A DNA stretch of 13,570 nucleotides. Source: JASFEQ01 sp050122535. GTDB taxonomy: Bacteria > Desulfobacterota > DSM-4660 > Desulfatiglandales > HGW-15. The notes beneath the pieces are model-generated. The model was not told the origin of the DNA. It worked only from the letters and a program-made list of their open reading frames with translations, and searched no databases. Of the stretch, positions 6,606 through 13,570 are shown in pieces (the stretch's first letter is position 1; the number at the start of each line of letters is the position of its first letter). The DNA is taken from assembly GCA_050122535.1 (NCBI GenBank), contig JASFIT010000082.1, positions 1 to 13,570 on the forward strand, written 5' to 3'. The position numbers and the translations under genes were made by a program.

Positions 6606-9600
6606 ATGGTATTTAGAAAAACACTGTTTTCAATCATTCTCCTCGGCCTTGAATGGATCATGAAGTTCACCGCATGGAGGCATCCCGCATACAAGGAGCG
6701 CCTGAAAGAAAAAAACTTCGTTGCACAGATAAGAACGCAGGACAATTCACAGGGCAGATACTTTATCTTTAAAGACGGCAACGTCGCCTCAAAAAGGGGA
6801 ATTCATTCCAGTCCCGATCTTTGCCTGACTTTCAGAAGTGCCAATCTGGGTGTGAAACTGCTGATGCCTATTTGTTTGACCTGGCTGAGTGAGCGCTTGG
6901 CTCGAATATTCCTACCGCCACCGGGCCCCCAACTGGCCATGATCAATGCCATGAAAAATTTTCAATTGATCATGGAGGGTCCCGACGAGCTGTTCATGTG
7001 TTTTTCTGAAACACTCTATCAAATCCTGACGGCTGGCGTGAAATACGGAAGTGACCTTGGGAACGGGGTAAAAAGATATACGAGTAATACGAACGGAGGG
7101 CCCGTCTTTGTTTATGTGAAAGAGGGCAGGATCATACGCATTACACCTATTGAATTTGATAACAGCGATGCAAAGCCCTGGACAATCAAGGCCAGAGGTA
7201 AGACATTCACCCCTCCGAGAAAGACGACCATCTCACCCTATGTTCTGGCGTGGAAATCCCTCATCTACGCACCGAACAGACTCTTTTACCCCATGAAGCG
7301 GGTCGATTTTGATCCACATGGAGAACGGAACTGCCAGAACAGAGGGATATCAGGCTATGAACGGATTAGCTGGGATGAGGCCACCGATATCGTGGCCAAT
7401 GAGATCAAGCGGGTCAAAAGGGATTACGGGCCAGGCGCCATCCTGAACGGCAGTGGGTCCCACCACACGTGGGGACACTTGGGTTACTGGCTAAGCGCAC
7501 GGATCCGTTTCTTTAATTACATCGGCTTTACACCCGTTGTGCACAACCCCGACAGTTGGGAGGGGTGGTATTGGGGGGCCATGCACCATTGGGGTCAGAG
7601 CGTGCGTCTCGGGGCTCCCGAAACCTATGGCACGGTAGAGGATTGCCTCAAAGAATGTGAGATGGTGGTCTTCTGGTCGAGTGATCCGGAATCCACCAGC
7701 GGGGTCTACGGCGCCTTTGAGGGGACCGTTCGCCGTCAATGGTTAAAGGAGTTGGGTATCAAGATGGTACACATCGATCCCTTCTACAATCATACGGCTG
7801 CCCTTCTCGGCGGAAAATGGTTAGCCCCGAGGCCGGCGACGGGAAATGCCCTGGCCCTTGCCATCGCCTATATCTGGATTACCGAAGACCTCTACGACAA
7901 GGATTATGTGGCCAATCGAACGGTTGGGTTTGACAAATGGAAAGATTATATACTCGGTAAGGAAGATGGAACACCCAAAACGCCTGAATGGCAGGAGGGG
8001 GAGTCGGGAATCCCTGCAAAAGATGTGAGGGCCCTGGCCAGAGAATGGGGCACCAAAAAGACCTACCTGGCAGCCGGGGGCCTTCAGGGTTTTGGCAGCG
8101 CCTGCCGTTGTGCAACCGGGAATGAGTGGGCCCGTTCCATGGTCTGTCTCATGGCCATGCAGGGTCTGGGAAAACCGGGCGTCAACATGGGCTGTATGCA
8201 GCAAGGAACACCCGTAGACACAAGTTTTTTCTTTCCCGGTTATGCGGAAGGGGGCCTCGCTGGTGACGTGGAAGGTACAGCCATAGCCACGCATCTTTAC
8301 CAGCGCATGCCTCAGGTCCTTACCATGAATCCGGTGGCGCAGATGGTGCCCAGGCTGAAGATCCCTGAGGCGATTCTTCAGGGCAAGACATCCGGTTACC
8401 CCACCGATGGCAAGACCATTGAAAGACAATTCCTCAAGTTCCAGTATCCGGCCCCAGGCGCTGCACCGATCAAGATGTATTACAAATATGGCGGCTCCCA
8501 CTTCGGGACCATGAGTGACACGAATCGTTATGCCAAGATGTATCGGTCTGACAACCTGGAATTTGTGGTGAACCAGTCCATCTGGTTTGAAGGCGAGGCC
8601 AAGTTTGGAGATATCCTTTTGCCGGCTTGCACCTCTTTTGAGCGGTGGGATATTAGCGAGTTTGCCAATTGCGGGGGTTATATTGCCCATTGCTTCACCG
8701 AGTGCAACCACCGCGTGGCCGTTATGCAGCATAAGTGTATTGAACCCCTGGGCGAGTCAAAATCAGACTTCCAGATTTTCCTTGAAATCACAAAGAAGCT
8801 GGGTCTTGCCGCGCCCTTTTCAGAGGGCATGACCGAATTCGACTGGTGCAAGCGTCTTTTTGATGCCACGGATCTCCCAGAGGTCATTTCATGGAAGAAA
8901 TTCCTCAAGAAGGGCTATTACGTGGTCCCAGCACCCAAGGAGGAGTTAAGGGCGCCCGTCTCCTTCAGATGGTTTGCAGAAGGGCGGCCTAAAGACACGC
9001 CGGAGCTGGCCCCGGTGCCTGCCGACTATACCGAGAAGTTTGGAATGGGGCTTCAGACGCAGTCAGGGAAACTGGAGTTTGTCTGTTCGAGCCTCAAGAG
9101 GTTCGATCCAGACGATCCAGAGAGACCTGTCATGACGAAGTACATTCCGTCCTGGGAAGGCCATCATACCAAGGAACTCTATGAAAAATACCCTTTGCAA
9201 CTGATATCCCCGCACCCCCGGTTCAGCTTCCACACCATGCACGATGCAAAGGACGGTTTCATGAACGATGTGAAAGACCATAGGGTTCTGATCGATGGTT
9301 ATTATTACTGGATCGTAAGGATCAACGCAAAGGATGCAGCGGACCGGAGAATTAAACAGAATGATCTGGTCAAGATCTTCAACGACCGGGGAGCGGTCAT
9401 CTGTGCCGCTCAGGTCACTGAACGGGTACCTCCTGGTACAGTTCACTCCTACGAATCTTCTGGAAACTATGATGCTGTGGGCGAGCCAGGGTATTCAGCG
9501 GATCGCGGAGGATGCATTAATCAATTGACGCCAAGCCGAACCATGATCAAAAAGTCCCACGCTATGGCCGCCAATTCATGTCTTGTGCAGATAGATTTGT

Positions 9601-9623
9601 GGGATGGTGAGGAAAACATATAA
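6606..9623 (+). CDS. athL: Pyrogallol-phloroglucinol transhydroxylase-type molybdoenzyme, large subunit, with N-terminal SCP2-like extension
   Basis: The 1005-residue protein belongs to the DMSO-reductase family. From about residue 160 it follows the Pelobacter acidigallici transhydroxylase large subunit (875 residues) closely, as I recall that sequence. Matching blocks include GGPVFVYVKEGRIIR, HNPDSWEGW (313-321), FWSSDPE, FPGYAEGG and WDISEFANCGGY. Like that enzyme it lacks the N-terminal Fe-S cysteine motif. Ser317 matches the molybdenum ligand Ser175; His286, Asp316, Tyr546, Cys689 and Tyr692 match His144, Asp174, Tyr404, Cys557 and Tyr560. Trp295 and Phe496 replace Arg153 and Trp354 of the pocket. 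Residues 1-150 are additional: a hydrophobic start, then an SCP2-like segment ending INAMKNFQLIMEGPDEL. No twin-arginine signal is present, so it should be cytoplasmic. Start 6606 has AGGGAT upstream. The reaction is a redox-neutral hydroxyl transfer in the known enzyme. Substrate may differ here; resorcinol-hydroxylase-like activity is an alternative. Confidence 0.93.
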   Translation: MVFRKTLFSIILLGLEWIMKFTAWRHPAYKERLKEKNFVAQIRTQDNSQGRYFIFKDGNVASKRGIHSSPDLCLTFRSANLGVKLLMPICLTWLSERLARIFLPPPGPQLAMINAMKNFQLIMEGPDELFMCFSETLYQILTAGVKYGSDLGNGVKRYTSNTNGGPVFVYVKEGRIIRITPIEFDNSDAKPWTIKARGKTFTPPRKTTISPYVLAWKSLIYAPNRLFYPMKRVDFDPHGERNCQNRGISGYERISWDEATDIVANEIKRVKRDYGPGAILNGSGSHHTWGHLGYWLSARIRFFNYIGFTPVVHNPDSWEGWYWGAMHHWGQSVRLGAPETYGTVEDCLKECEMVVFWSSDPESTSGVYGAFEGTVRRQWLKELGIKMVHIDPFYNHTAALLGGKWLAPRPATGNALALAIAYIWITEDLYDKDYVANRTVGFDKWKDYILGKEDGTPKTPEWQEGESGIPAKDVRALAREWGTKKTYLAAGGLQGFGSACRCATGNEWARSMVCLMAMQGLGKPGVNMGCMQQGTPVDTSFFFPGYAEGGLAGDVEGTAIATHLYQRMPQVLTMNPVAQMVPRLKIPEAILQGKTSGYPTDGKTIERQFLKFQYPAPGAAPIKMYYKYGGSHFGTMSDTNRYAKMYRSDNLEFVVNQSIWFEGEAKFGDILLPACTSFERWDISEFANCGGYIAHCFTECNHRVAVMQHKCIEPLGESKSDFQIFLEITKKLGLAAPFSEGMTEFDWCKRLFDATDLPEVISWKKFLKKGYYVVPAPKEELRAPVSFRWFAEGRPKDTPELAPVPADYTEKFGMGLQTQSGKLEFVCSSLKRFDPDDPERPVMTKYIPSWEGHHTKELYEKYPLQLISPHPRFSFHTMHDAKDGFMNDVKDHRVLIDGYYYWIVRINAKDAADRRIKQNDLVKIFNDRGAVICAAQVTERVPPGTVHSYESSGNYDAVGEPGYSADRGGCINQLTPSRTMIKKSHAMAANSCLVQIDLWDGEENI

Positions 9624-10462
9624 TGACAAAATGGAATCTGATCATTGATGTGGAAAAGTGTGAAGACTGCAACAACTGCTTTCTGGCCTGTAAGGATGAA
9701 CACGTGGATAACGACTGGCCCGGTTACGCCATATCTCAGCCCCGCCATGGTCACAGGTGGCTGAATATCATGAGGAAGGAGAGGGGGCATTATCCTATCA
9801 TTGATGTGGCCTACTTGCCTGTTCCGTGCATGCATTGCGATGTGGCCCCCTGTATCAAGGCAGCGAGGGCTGGAGCTGTGTACAAGAGAGATGATGGCAT
9901 TGTCCTCATTGATCCTGAAAAGGCCAGGGGGCAAGAGGACATTGTCAAAGCGTGTCCTTATGATGCGATCTGGTGGAATGAGGAGAAAAACGTGCCCCAG
10001 AAATGCACCTTTTGCGCACATCTCTTGGATGATGGATGGAAAGAGCCTCGATGTGTGCAGGCATGCCCGACTGGAGCCATACGCGTGGTCCGCGCTAAAG
10101 CTCGCCACATGAAAGCGACTGTCGCCTCTGAAAATCTGCAAATTTTGTATCCGCAATTCAACACAAAGCCGCGTGTGTATTACAGAAATCTCTATCGATT
10201 TACCCGGTGTTTTATTGGAGGCAGTGTTGCCTATGAGAAAGAGGGCATCACCGATTGTGCTGAAGGGGCCAGGGTGGCTTTGAGGAGGGGCTCGGAGAAA
10301 ATAAGTGAGGTCCTCACCGATAATTTTGGTGATTTTAAGTTTGATAATCTTGAAGAAAACAGCGGCAAGTACAGTCTTGAGATTTTCTTCAAGGATCATG
10401 AAAAGAAGATTCTGGAGGTTGACCTAAAGACCAGTCTTAGTTTAGAGACAATTTTGCTGTAG
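9623..10462 (+). CDS. bthL: Transhydroxylase-type small subunit, three [4Fe-4S] clusters plus C-terminal beta domain
   Basis: The 279-residue protein is the iron-sulfur partner of the preceding gene, which it overlaps by one base (TAATG). Exactly twelve cysteines lie in cluster-type positions: 13, 16, 19, 23, 69, 72, 77, 111, 128, 131, 144 and 148. This fits three [4Fe-4S] clusters, the number in the Pelobacter small subunit, with the fourth cluster of the wider family missing. After PRVYYRNLYRF (183-193) comes a C-terminal transthyretin/Cna-B-like beta domain (about 197-279) with the strand pattern GARVALRRG...DNFGDFKFDNLEENSGKYSLEI. This domain is also present in the Pelobacter protein. That combination distinguishes it from ordinary NrfC/DmsB electron-transfer subunits and supports the transhydroxylase assignment of the pair. 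No signal or membrane segment is visible. Confidence 0.93.
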   Translation: MTKWNLIIDVEKCEDCNNCFLACKDEHVDNDWPGYAISQPRHGHRWLNIMRKERGHYPIIDVAYLPVPCMHCDVAPCIKAARAGAVYKRDDGIVLIDPEKARGQEDIVKACPYDAIWWNEEKNVPQKCTFCAHLLDDGWKEPRCVQACPTGAIRVVRAKARHMKATVASENLQILYPQFNTKPRVYYRNLYRFTRCFIGGSVAYEKEGITDCAEGARVALRRGSEKISEVLTDNFGDFKFDNLEENSGKYSLEIFFKDHEKKILEVDLKTSLSLETILL

Positions 10463-10557
10463 CTTTTTGAAAAAAGATATCCGTAGGGCGCCTGATTTTA
10501 GTTTTCGATGTAATCCAGCTTTTGTGCTAAGTAGTAGCTGGAGATGGCGAGATATTG

Positions 10558-11526
10558 ATGACTTTTCATATTGCTATTGCTGGAACTGGCAGTATCGCCG
10601 ATGACCAGCTTGCTCCGGCTCTCGGCCAGGTGGAGGATGCTCAGCTCTGGAGCGTTTTGAGTCGCGAGGTTGAACGAGGTCGCAAATTCTCAGACAGGCA
10701 TGGAGCTCGGGCTCCGAGGCCAGTCCACACCACACTCAACTCCCTACTCTCTGACCCAGAACTTGACGCGATAATCATTGCAACTCCTGATAAGCTGCAT
10801 GTTGAGCAAACGCTAGCCGCTGCTTCCGCGGGCAAGCATGTGCTTGTGGAAAAGCCCATGGCGACGGATGTGGAAGAAGCAAAGGCCATGGTACAGGCAT
10901 GTCATGATGCTAAAGTGCAGTTGGGTGTGGGGTATCACCTCCATTGGCACAACGGCCATCGGAAGGTTTTGGAGGCGATTTGCGCCGGTGAGTTTGGCCA
11001 ACTGCGTCATATGCGAGTGCTATGGACATCGGGATCAGCCGATGCAAAAAACTGGCGTGCTTCATCTGAAGTGGGCAGATGGTGGAGTCTCGCTGCTTTT
11101 GGGACCCATTGCCTTGATATGATACGGTGGATTATGGTGCCGCATTGCGGTGAGGTGGTATCTCTGAAAAGTATGATTAGCCGAGATTTTTGGAAAGGAC
11201 CCCACGACGAGACTGCTTTGGTATCCGTCCGTCTCAGGTCAGGCGCCACAGCCGAGTTCTGCTCCTCCATCCTGTTCGATTCCATCTCCAGAGTCGAAGT
11301 ATACGGCAGTAAAGGATACGCTGTTGCTGAGGGAACGCTTGGAAGGCATGGCGGAGGAAGCGTGCGAACCCATTTGGGAGAGCTAAAGTTCAGTATCACT
11401 AACCCCTTCGTTGGAGAAATCACAGATTTCGTCGCTGCCATAAGGGAACAGAGGAAACCTGAAGTGGATGGCAATGAAGGGCTCCGCAATGTTGAGCTTT
11501 TGGTTAGGGCAGCTTCTCCCCCCTAA
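10558..11526 (+). CDS. Gfo/Idh/MocA-family NAD(P)-dependent oxidoreductase
   Basis: The 322-residue protein has the N-terminal Rossmann motif AGTGSIA (8-14), the family's EKP triad (98-100, with VLVEKPMA), and the catalytic block GTHCLDMIRW with His184 and Asp187. The family oxidises or reduces sugars, inositols and related compounds. The start is ATG 10558 (TTG 10555 is adjacent in frame); the ribosome binding site is weak. It lies 95 bases after bthL with no clear terminator between, so co-transcription is possible but unproven. The C-terminus stops abruptly at RAASPP, where many relatives continue with a YESA.RTG helix, so the end may be shortened. One speculative link is that some flavonoid C-glycoside-cleaving systems use Gfo/Idh/MocA enzymes and release phloroglucinol-type rings. 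Nothing in this sequence proves such a role. Confidence 0.85.
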   Translation: MTFHIAIAGTGSIADDQLAPALGQVEDAQLWSVLSREVERGRKFSDRHGARAPRPVHTTLNSLLSDPELDAIIIATPDKLHVEQTLAAASAGKHVLVEKPMATDVEEAKAMVQACHDAKVQLGVGYHLHWHNGHRKVLEAICAGEFGQLRHMRVLWTSGSADAKNWRASSEVGRWWSLAAFGTHCLDMIRWIMVPHCGEVVSLKSMISRDFWKGPHDETALVSVRLRSGATAEFCSSILFDSISRVEVYGSKGYAVAEGTLGRHGGGSVRTHLGELKFSITNPFVGEITDFVAAIREQRKPEVDGNEGLRNVELLVRAASPP

Positions 11527-12104
11527 GTCCCCGCTTCATGAAATCTGTCTATATGTAGCCAGCTGAATTCAGGGCGTCTCGGAGCGTAAGGATTTTTTTC
11601 CCTAGGATAACCCTCCTCTCCCGGTTCCCCAATTTTCAATATGGCCGTCAATTCATAACCTTGTGGAAGGCCAAGGGCTCGTTCAGCCTCTTTCTTCCCT
11701 TCACCCCAGTAAAGGACAATCCCGCTTCCTAATCCTTCAGCAACGGCCGCCAGGGATATGTTTTCAATACACAGCCACACGCTTCTTTCCCACTCTACGA
11801 TGTTACAGACGGCAACAATGCTAGCGTTCCGGAAAGATTTGTTCTGGCTGTTTGCAATGCGTTCAACAGCGTCTGCTCCTTTTGCAGTTTTGGGCGGGTC
11901 CTTCAGGGTCTGTTGTCTTTTAATCTCAGAAAGCTGATCGATGATTTCTTGGTTTTTAACGATAATAAATTCCCAAGGTTGACGATTAACGGCGGAGGGC
12001 GCTTTGGTCCCAGTCAAGATGATCTTCCGCAATTGTTCTTCTGAGGCCGGACCCTTAAAAATGCGAATGGTTCTCCGTTTTTCGATAGCTTCATACAAGT
12101 CCAT
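11523..12104 (-). CDS. Nitroreductase-family FMN oxidoreductase
   Basis: The 193-residue protein has the family's N-terminal FMN-contact block RRTIRIFKG (10-18) and APSAVNRQPWEF (35-46). A C-terminal half with LAAVAEGLGSGIVLYWG and a terminal NPYAPRRP segment follows. Members are usually dimeric FMN enzymes using NAD(P)H on nitro compounds, quinones or enones; some act as dehalogenases or ring-modifying enzymes. The start has a strong AAAGGAGGAGA upstream on the minus strand. It runs convergently into the Gfo/Idh gene: its stop codon (11523-11525) overlaps the other gene's TAA (11524-11526) by two bases. The substrate cannot be told. A link to aromatic or quinone redox chemistry would suit the neighbourhood but is speculative. 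Confidence 0.88.
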   Translation of the reverse strand: MDLYEAIEKRRTIRIFKGPASEEQLRKIILTGTKAPSAVNRQPWEFIIVKNQEIIDQLSEIKRQQTLKDPPKTAKGADAVERIANSQNKSFRNASIVAVCNIVEWERSVWLCIENISLAAVAEGLGSGIVLYWGEGKKEAERALGLPQGYELTAILKIGEPGEEGYPREKNPYAPRRPEFSWLHIDRFHEAGT

Positions 12105-12129
12105 TTTTCTCCTCCTTTATTTGGAATAG

Positions 12130-12146
12130 CTCTGCATCTGGCAGAG
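12130..12146 (-). repeat. Small hairpin in the nitroreductase leader
   Basis: CTCTGC (12130-12135) and GCAGAG (12141-12146) pair around ATCTG, between the probable promoter and the ribosome binding site of the nitroreductase gene. It could influence leader stability or be a protein site. Confidence 0.3.
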
Positions 12147-12159
12147 ATCCCGCTTGCGG

Positions 12160-12198
12160 TTTATATAAGGTAATGTATTATGGTGTAATACTATAATA
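12160..12198. promoter_or_regulatory. Divergent promoter/operator region
   Basis: TATAAT (12192-12197, plus strand) is a perfect -10 box placed just before the folded RNA candidate and porin, though no good -35 is seen. On the minus strand TATAAA (12165-12160) lies 17 bases from a poor -35 (12188-12183) and points toward the nitroreductase gene. An inverted repeat GTATTA (12175-12180) / TAATAC (12186-12191) lies between the two and would be a suitable operator for a dimeric repressor acting on both directions. Confidence 0.4.
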
Positions 12199-12305
12199 GG
12201 GACGTTCGTGCAACGCGTTCACGACGAGCTGGCAAAGATTATAGTCACGGATCTCCAAACAGAGTAATCCGGGCAAAGCAATTTCGGCACGAACATCCCC
12301 TTTTT
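12199..12305 (+). ncRNA. Candidate structured RNA or leader ending in a terminator-like stem and T-run
   Basis: GGGACGTTCGTGC (12199-12211) pairs with GCACGAACATCCC (12287-12299) at 12 of 13 positions and is followed by T5 at 12301-12305. The enclosed 75 bases contain a hairpin, CGGATCTC with GAG-TA-ATCCG (12248-12271), and two copies of GGCAAAG (12231-12237 and 12272-12278). A perfect TATAAT lies just upstream. I could not match it to a riboswitch or known RNA family. It may be a short RNA, or an attenuator in the porin leader. Confidence 0.4.
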
Positions 12306-12490
12306 AGGGAACAGAGGCAAACACTTGTACCTTAGCCGAAGGATGGGAGGTCGTCTTCAGCTGCGCTCATAAGCATCAAGACCGGGGGGTGGCTATACCG
12401 AGGGATAACCTACTGACTGGTTCTGTATTTGTAGCGGACGCCTGGAGGAAGAGCAGAGAACGCCACGAGGCAGAGTTTAGGGACTGTTGA
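12306..12490 (+). other. Untranslated leader before the porin gene
   Basis: No gene is seen. A further fold is possible: TAGCC (about 12333) with GGCTA (about 12391), enclosing GGTCGTCTT with AAGACC (about 12349-12383). With the preceding element this makes the porin leader some 290 bases long and rich in predicted structure. TAGGGA (12479-12484) serves as the ribosome binding site for ATG 12491. Confidence 0.4.
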
Positions 12491-13570
12491 ATGAAGCGAA
12501 CTTTTGATACAAGCAGGCTGCCCATATTCTTGTTTGGTAGTGTCGTTTGCTTGGTTCTTATTCTGAATGTGGCTTCACCGGTCCTGACGGAGGAAAAACC
12601 CCCACCCGTTCAGAAGGCCGGAGAGTCCCCTGCCGAGGATATCCCTGGATCCAGAAAAGAACGAGAACTTCGAGCCAGGGGTTGGCAGTATGGGAGTTAT
12701 CTGGATGTGGGGTACACGATAAATTTCAATGATCCTGAAAACGGTCTTTGGCGAAGCAAAGCGACCACTTACAAGGTGGACGACCCACAGGTGAATATGG
12801 CGATGGCCTACCTGGCCAAGGATCCAATACCGAAGTCTCGCTGGGGAATGCAGTTCGCGCTCCAGACCGGGGTGGATACCAAAAAATTGGTCCCCGAGCC
12901 TCCACCCCCGTCCAAAGAACCCATTTCAAATGCCGACACCTATCGCCACTTTGCCCGGGCCAACGGCTCATACCTGTTCCCAGTGGGAAATGGATTCAGG
13001 TTGTCCGGCGGCCTGATCAACAGCTACATCGCTTACGAGTCGTACTATGCCATGGCAAACCCGAACTATACGCGCGGATACATTACGGACAACGTGCCTT
13101 ACTTTCTCTTTGGGGTCGAAGGCCTTTACCCATTGATGGACACGCTGAACCTCTCACTCTACGCTGTTACAGGGTGGGATTATCTCGCAAACCCTAACGA
13201 TAATCCCAGCTTTGGTCTTCAAATGAGCTGGAAAGCTTCGTCCCGCATCACCTTTACGCAAAATCTGTACTATGGGCCTGAGCAAGAAAACACGGATTTG
13301 CAGTTCTGGCGGTTTTTCTCAGATTCTATCCTGGAGTGGAAGAAAGACCCATTCCAAGTGGCCGTTTCATTTGATGCGGGGACGGAAAAACAGGCGCAGC
13401 CGATTGGCAATCCACGGGAGTATTGGATGGCAGGGGCCCTGTGGGGAGCATGGAACATAAGCGGACCCTGGACCCTGGCTTTTAGACCGGAGTTTTATTA
13501 CGACCCAGATGGTCTCATCACCGGCGCGCAACAAACTCTCCAGGCCTACACGGTTACGCTTAAATACAAA
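12491..13570 (+). CDS. Outer-membrane beta-barrel (BBP2/porin-2-like) protein, 5' part, runs off the window
   Basis: The frame is open from ATG 12491 to the last base (360 codons, no stop in the window). The N-terminus has basic residues, then the hydrophobic stretch IFLFGSVVCLVLILNVA, consistent with a signal peptide cleaved near residues 28-34. A proline-rich linker follows. From about residue 65 there is an alternating aromatic/polar pattern with many Tyr, Trp, Asn and Gly (GSYLDVGYTINFNDPENG, SGGLINSYIAYESYY, SLYAVTGWDYLANPNDNPS, EFYYDPDG). This is typical of the putative beta-barrel porin-2 family (PF07642, recalled). It would sit in the outer membrane and could admit small solutes. It is preceded by a long structured leader and is divergent from the nitroreductase. 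A link to uptake of aromatic substrates is only positional. Beta-barrel nature likely; exact family less sure. Confidence 0.75.
   Translation, partial: MKRTFDTSRLPIFLFGSVVCLVLILNVASPVLTEEKPPPVQKAGESPAEDIPGSRKERELRARGWQYGSYLDVGYTINFNDPENGLWRSKATTYKVDDPQVNMAMAYLAKDPIPKSRWGMQFALQTGVDTKKLVPEPPPPSKEPISNADTYRHFARANGSYLFPVGNGFRLSGGLINSYIAYESYYAMANPNYTRGYITDNVPYFLFGVEGLYPLMDTLNLSLYAVTGWDYLANPNDNPSFGLQMSWKASSRITFTQNLYYGPEQENTDLQFWRFFSDSILEWKKDPFQVAVSFDAGTEKQAQPIGNPREYWMAGALWGAWNISGPWTLAFRPEFYYDPDGLITGAQQTLQAYTVTLKYK

Noticed and set aside
7821..8732. 303-codon minus-strand open frame
   Set aside because: Antisense to the core of the transhydroxylase large subunit and without family motifs.
9521..10399. 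292-codon minus-strand open frame
   Set aside because: Antisense to the iron-sulfur subunit, whose cysteine pattern is unambiguous.
9623..10462. Generic DmsB/NrfC electron-transfer subunit
   Set aside because: Only three cluster sets are present and a C-terminal transthyretin-like domain follows, which fits the transhydroxylase small subunit better.
12199..12420. Cyclic-di-GMP (GEMM) or other known riboswitch
   Set aside because: GGCAAAC/GGCAAAG words caught the eye, but the rest of the GEMM consensus is missing, and I could not fit TPP, FMN, cobalamin or molybdenum-cofactor motifs.
12748..13197. 149-codon plus-strand frame and neighbouring short frames
   Set aside because: They overlap, in other frames, the longer open frame from 12491 that has a signal peptide and beta-barrel character.

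Overview
The window looks like an accessory catabolic region of an anaerobic, Gram-negative, moderately GC-rich bacterium, most likely a Desulfobacterota (sulfate-reducing or syntrophic) lineage. This placement is inferred from three things: a molybdenum transhydroxylase typical of strict anaerobes, an outer-membrane beta-barrel protein, and the short AT-rich intergenic repeats. No rRNA, tRNA or phylogenetic marker confirms it.

Layout: 1-404 is non-coding and repeat-bearing. 405-6412 is a run of seven same-strand genes: a cyclase-family metal hydrolase, a short-chain dehydrogenase (SDR), a small cupin, a beta-keto acid cleavage enzyme (BKACE), a second SDR, and two adjacent 3-hydroxyacyl-CoA-dehydrogenase-fold enzymes. 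A large hairpin (6447-6531) and a possible promoter separate these from a two-gene unit (6606-10462) encoding the large and small subunits of a pyrogallol-phloroglucinol transhydroxylase-type enzyme (athL, bthL). A Gfo/Idh/MocA oxidoreductase follows (10558-11526). Its stop codon overlaps that of a convergent nitroreductase (11523-12104, minus strand). A 386-base intergenic stretch holds a probable promoter region and a strongly folded RNA candidate. It leads into the 5' part of an outer-membrane beta-barrel gene (12491 to the window end).

The genes fit one pathway for anaerobic trihydroxybenzene breakdown. AthL/BthL would move a hydroxyl group between phenols (pyrogallol to phloroglucinol in the characterised enzyme). 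An NADP-type SDR would reduce phloroglucinol to dihydrophloroglucinol. The cyclase-family enzyme would open the ring to 3-hydroxy-5-oxohexanoate. One or both HAD-fold dehydrogenases (or the NAD-type SDR) would oxidise that to 3,5-dioxohexanoate (triacetate). The BKACE would cleave triacetate with acetyl-CoA to acetoacetate and acetoacetyl-CoA. The enzyme families are read directly from motifs; assigning each gene to a step is inference from the known clostridial phloroglucinol route.

The most notable departures are: two substrate-pocket replacements in AthL relative to the Pelobacter enzyme; an extra N-terminal SCP2-like domain on AthL; a pair of closely related SDRs with opposite NAD/NADP signatures; loss of the usual metal ligands in the cupin; and a folded RNA candidate upstream of the porin. 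The AthL replacements suggest the true entry substrate may not be pyrogallol.
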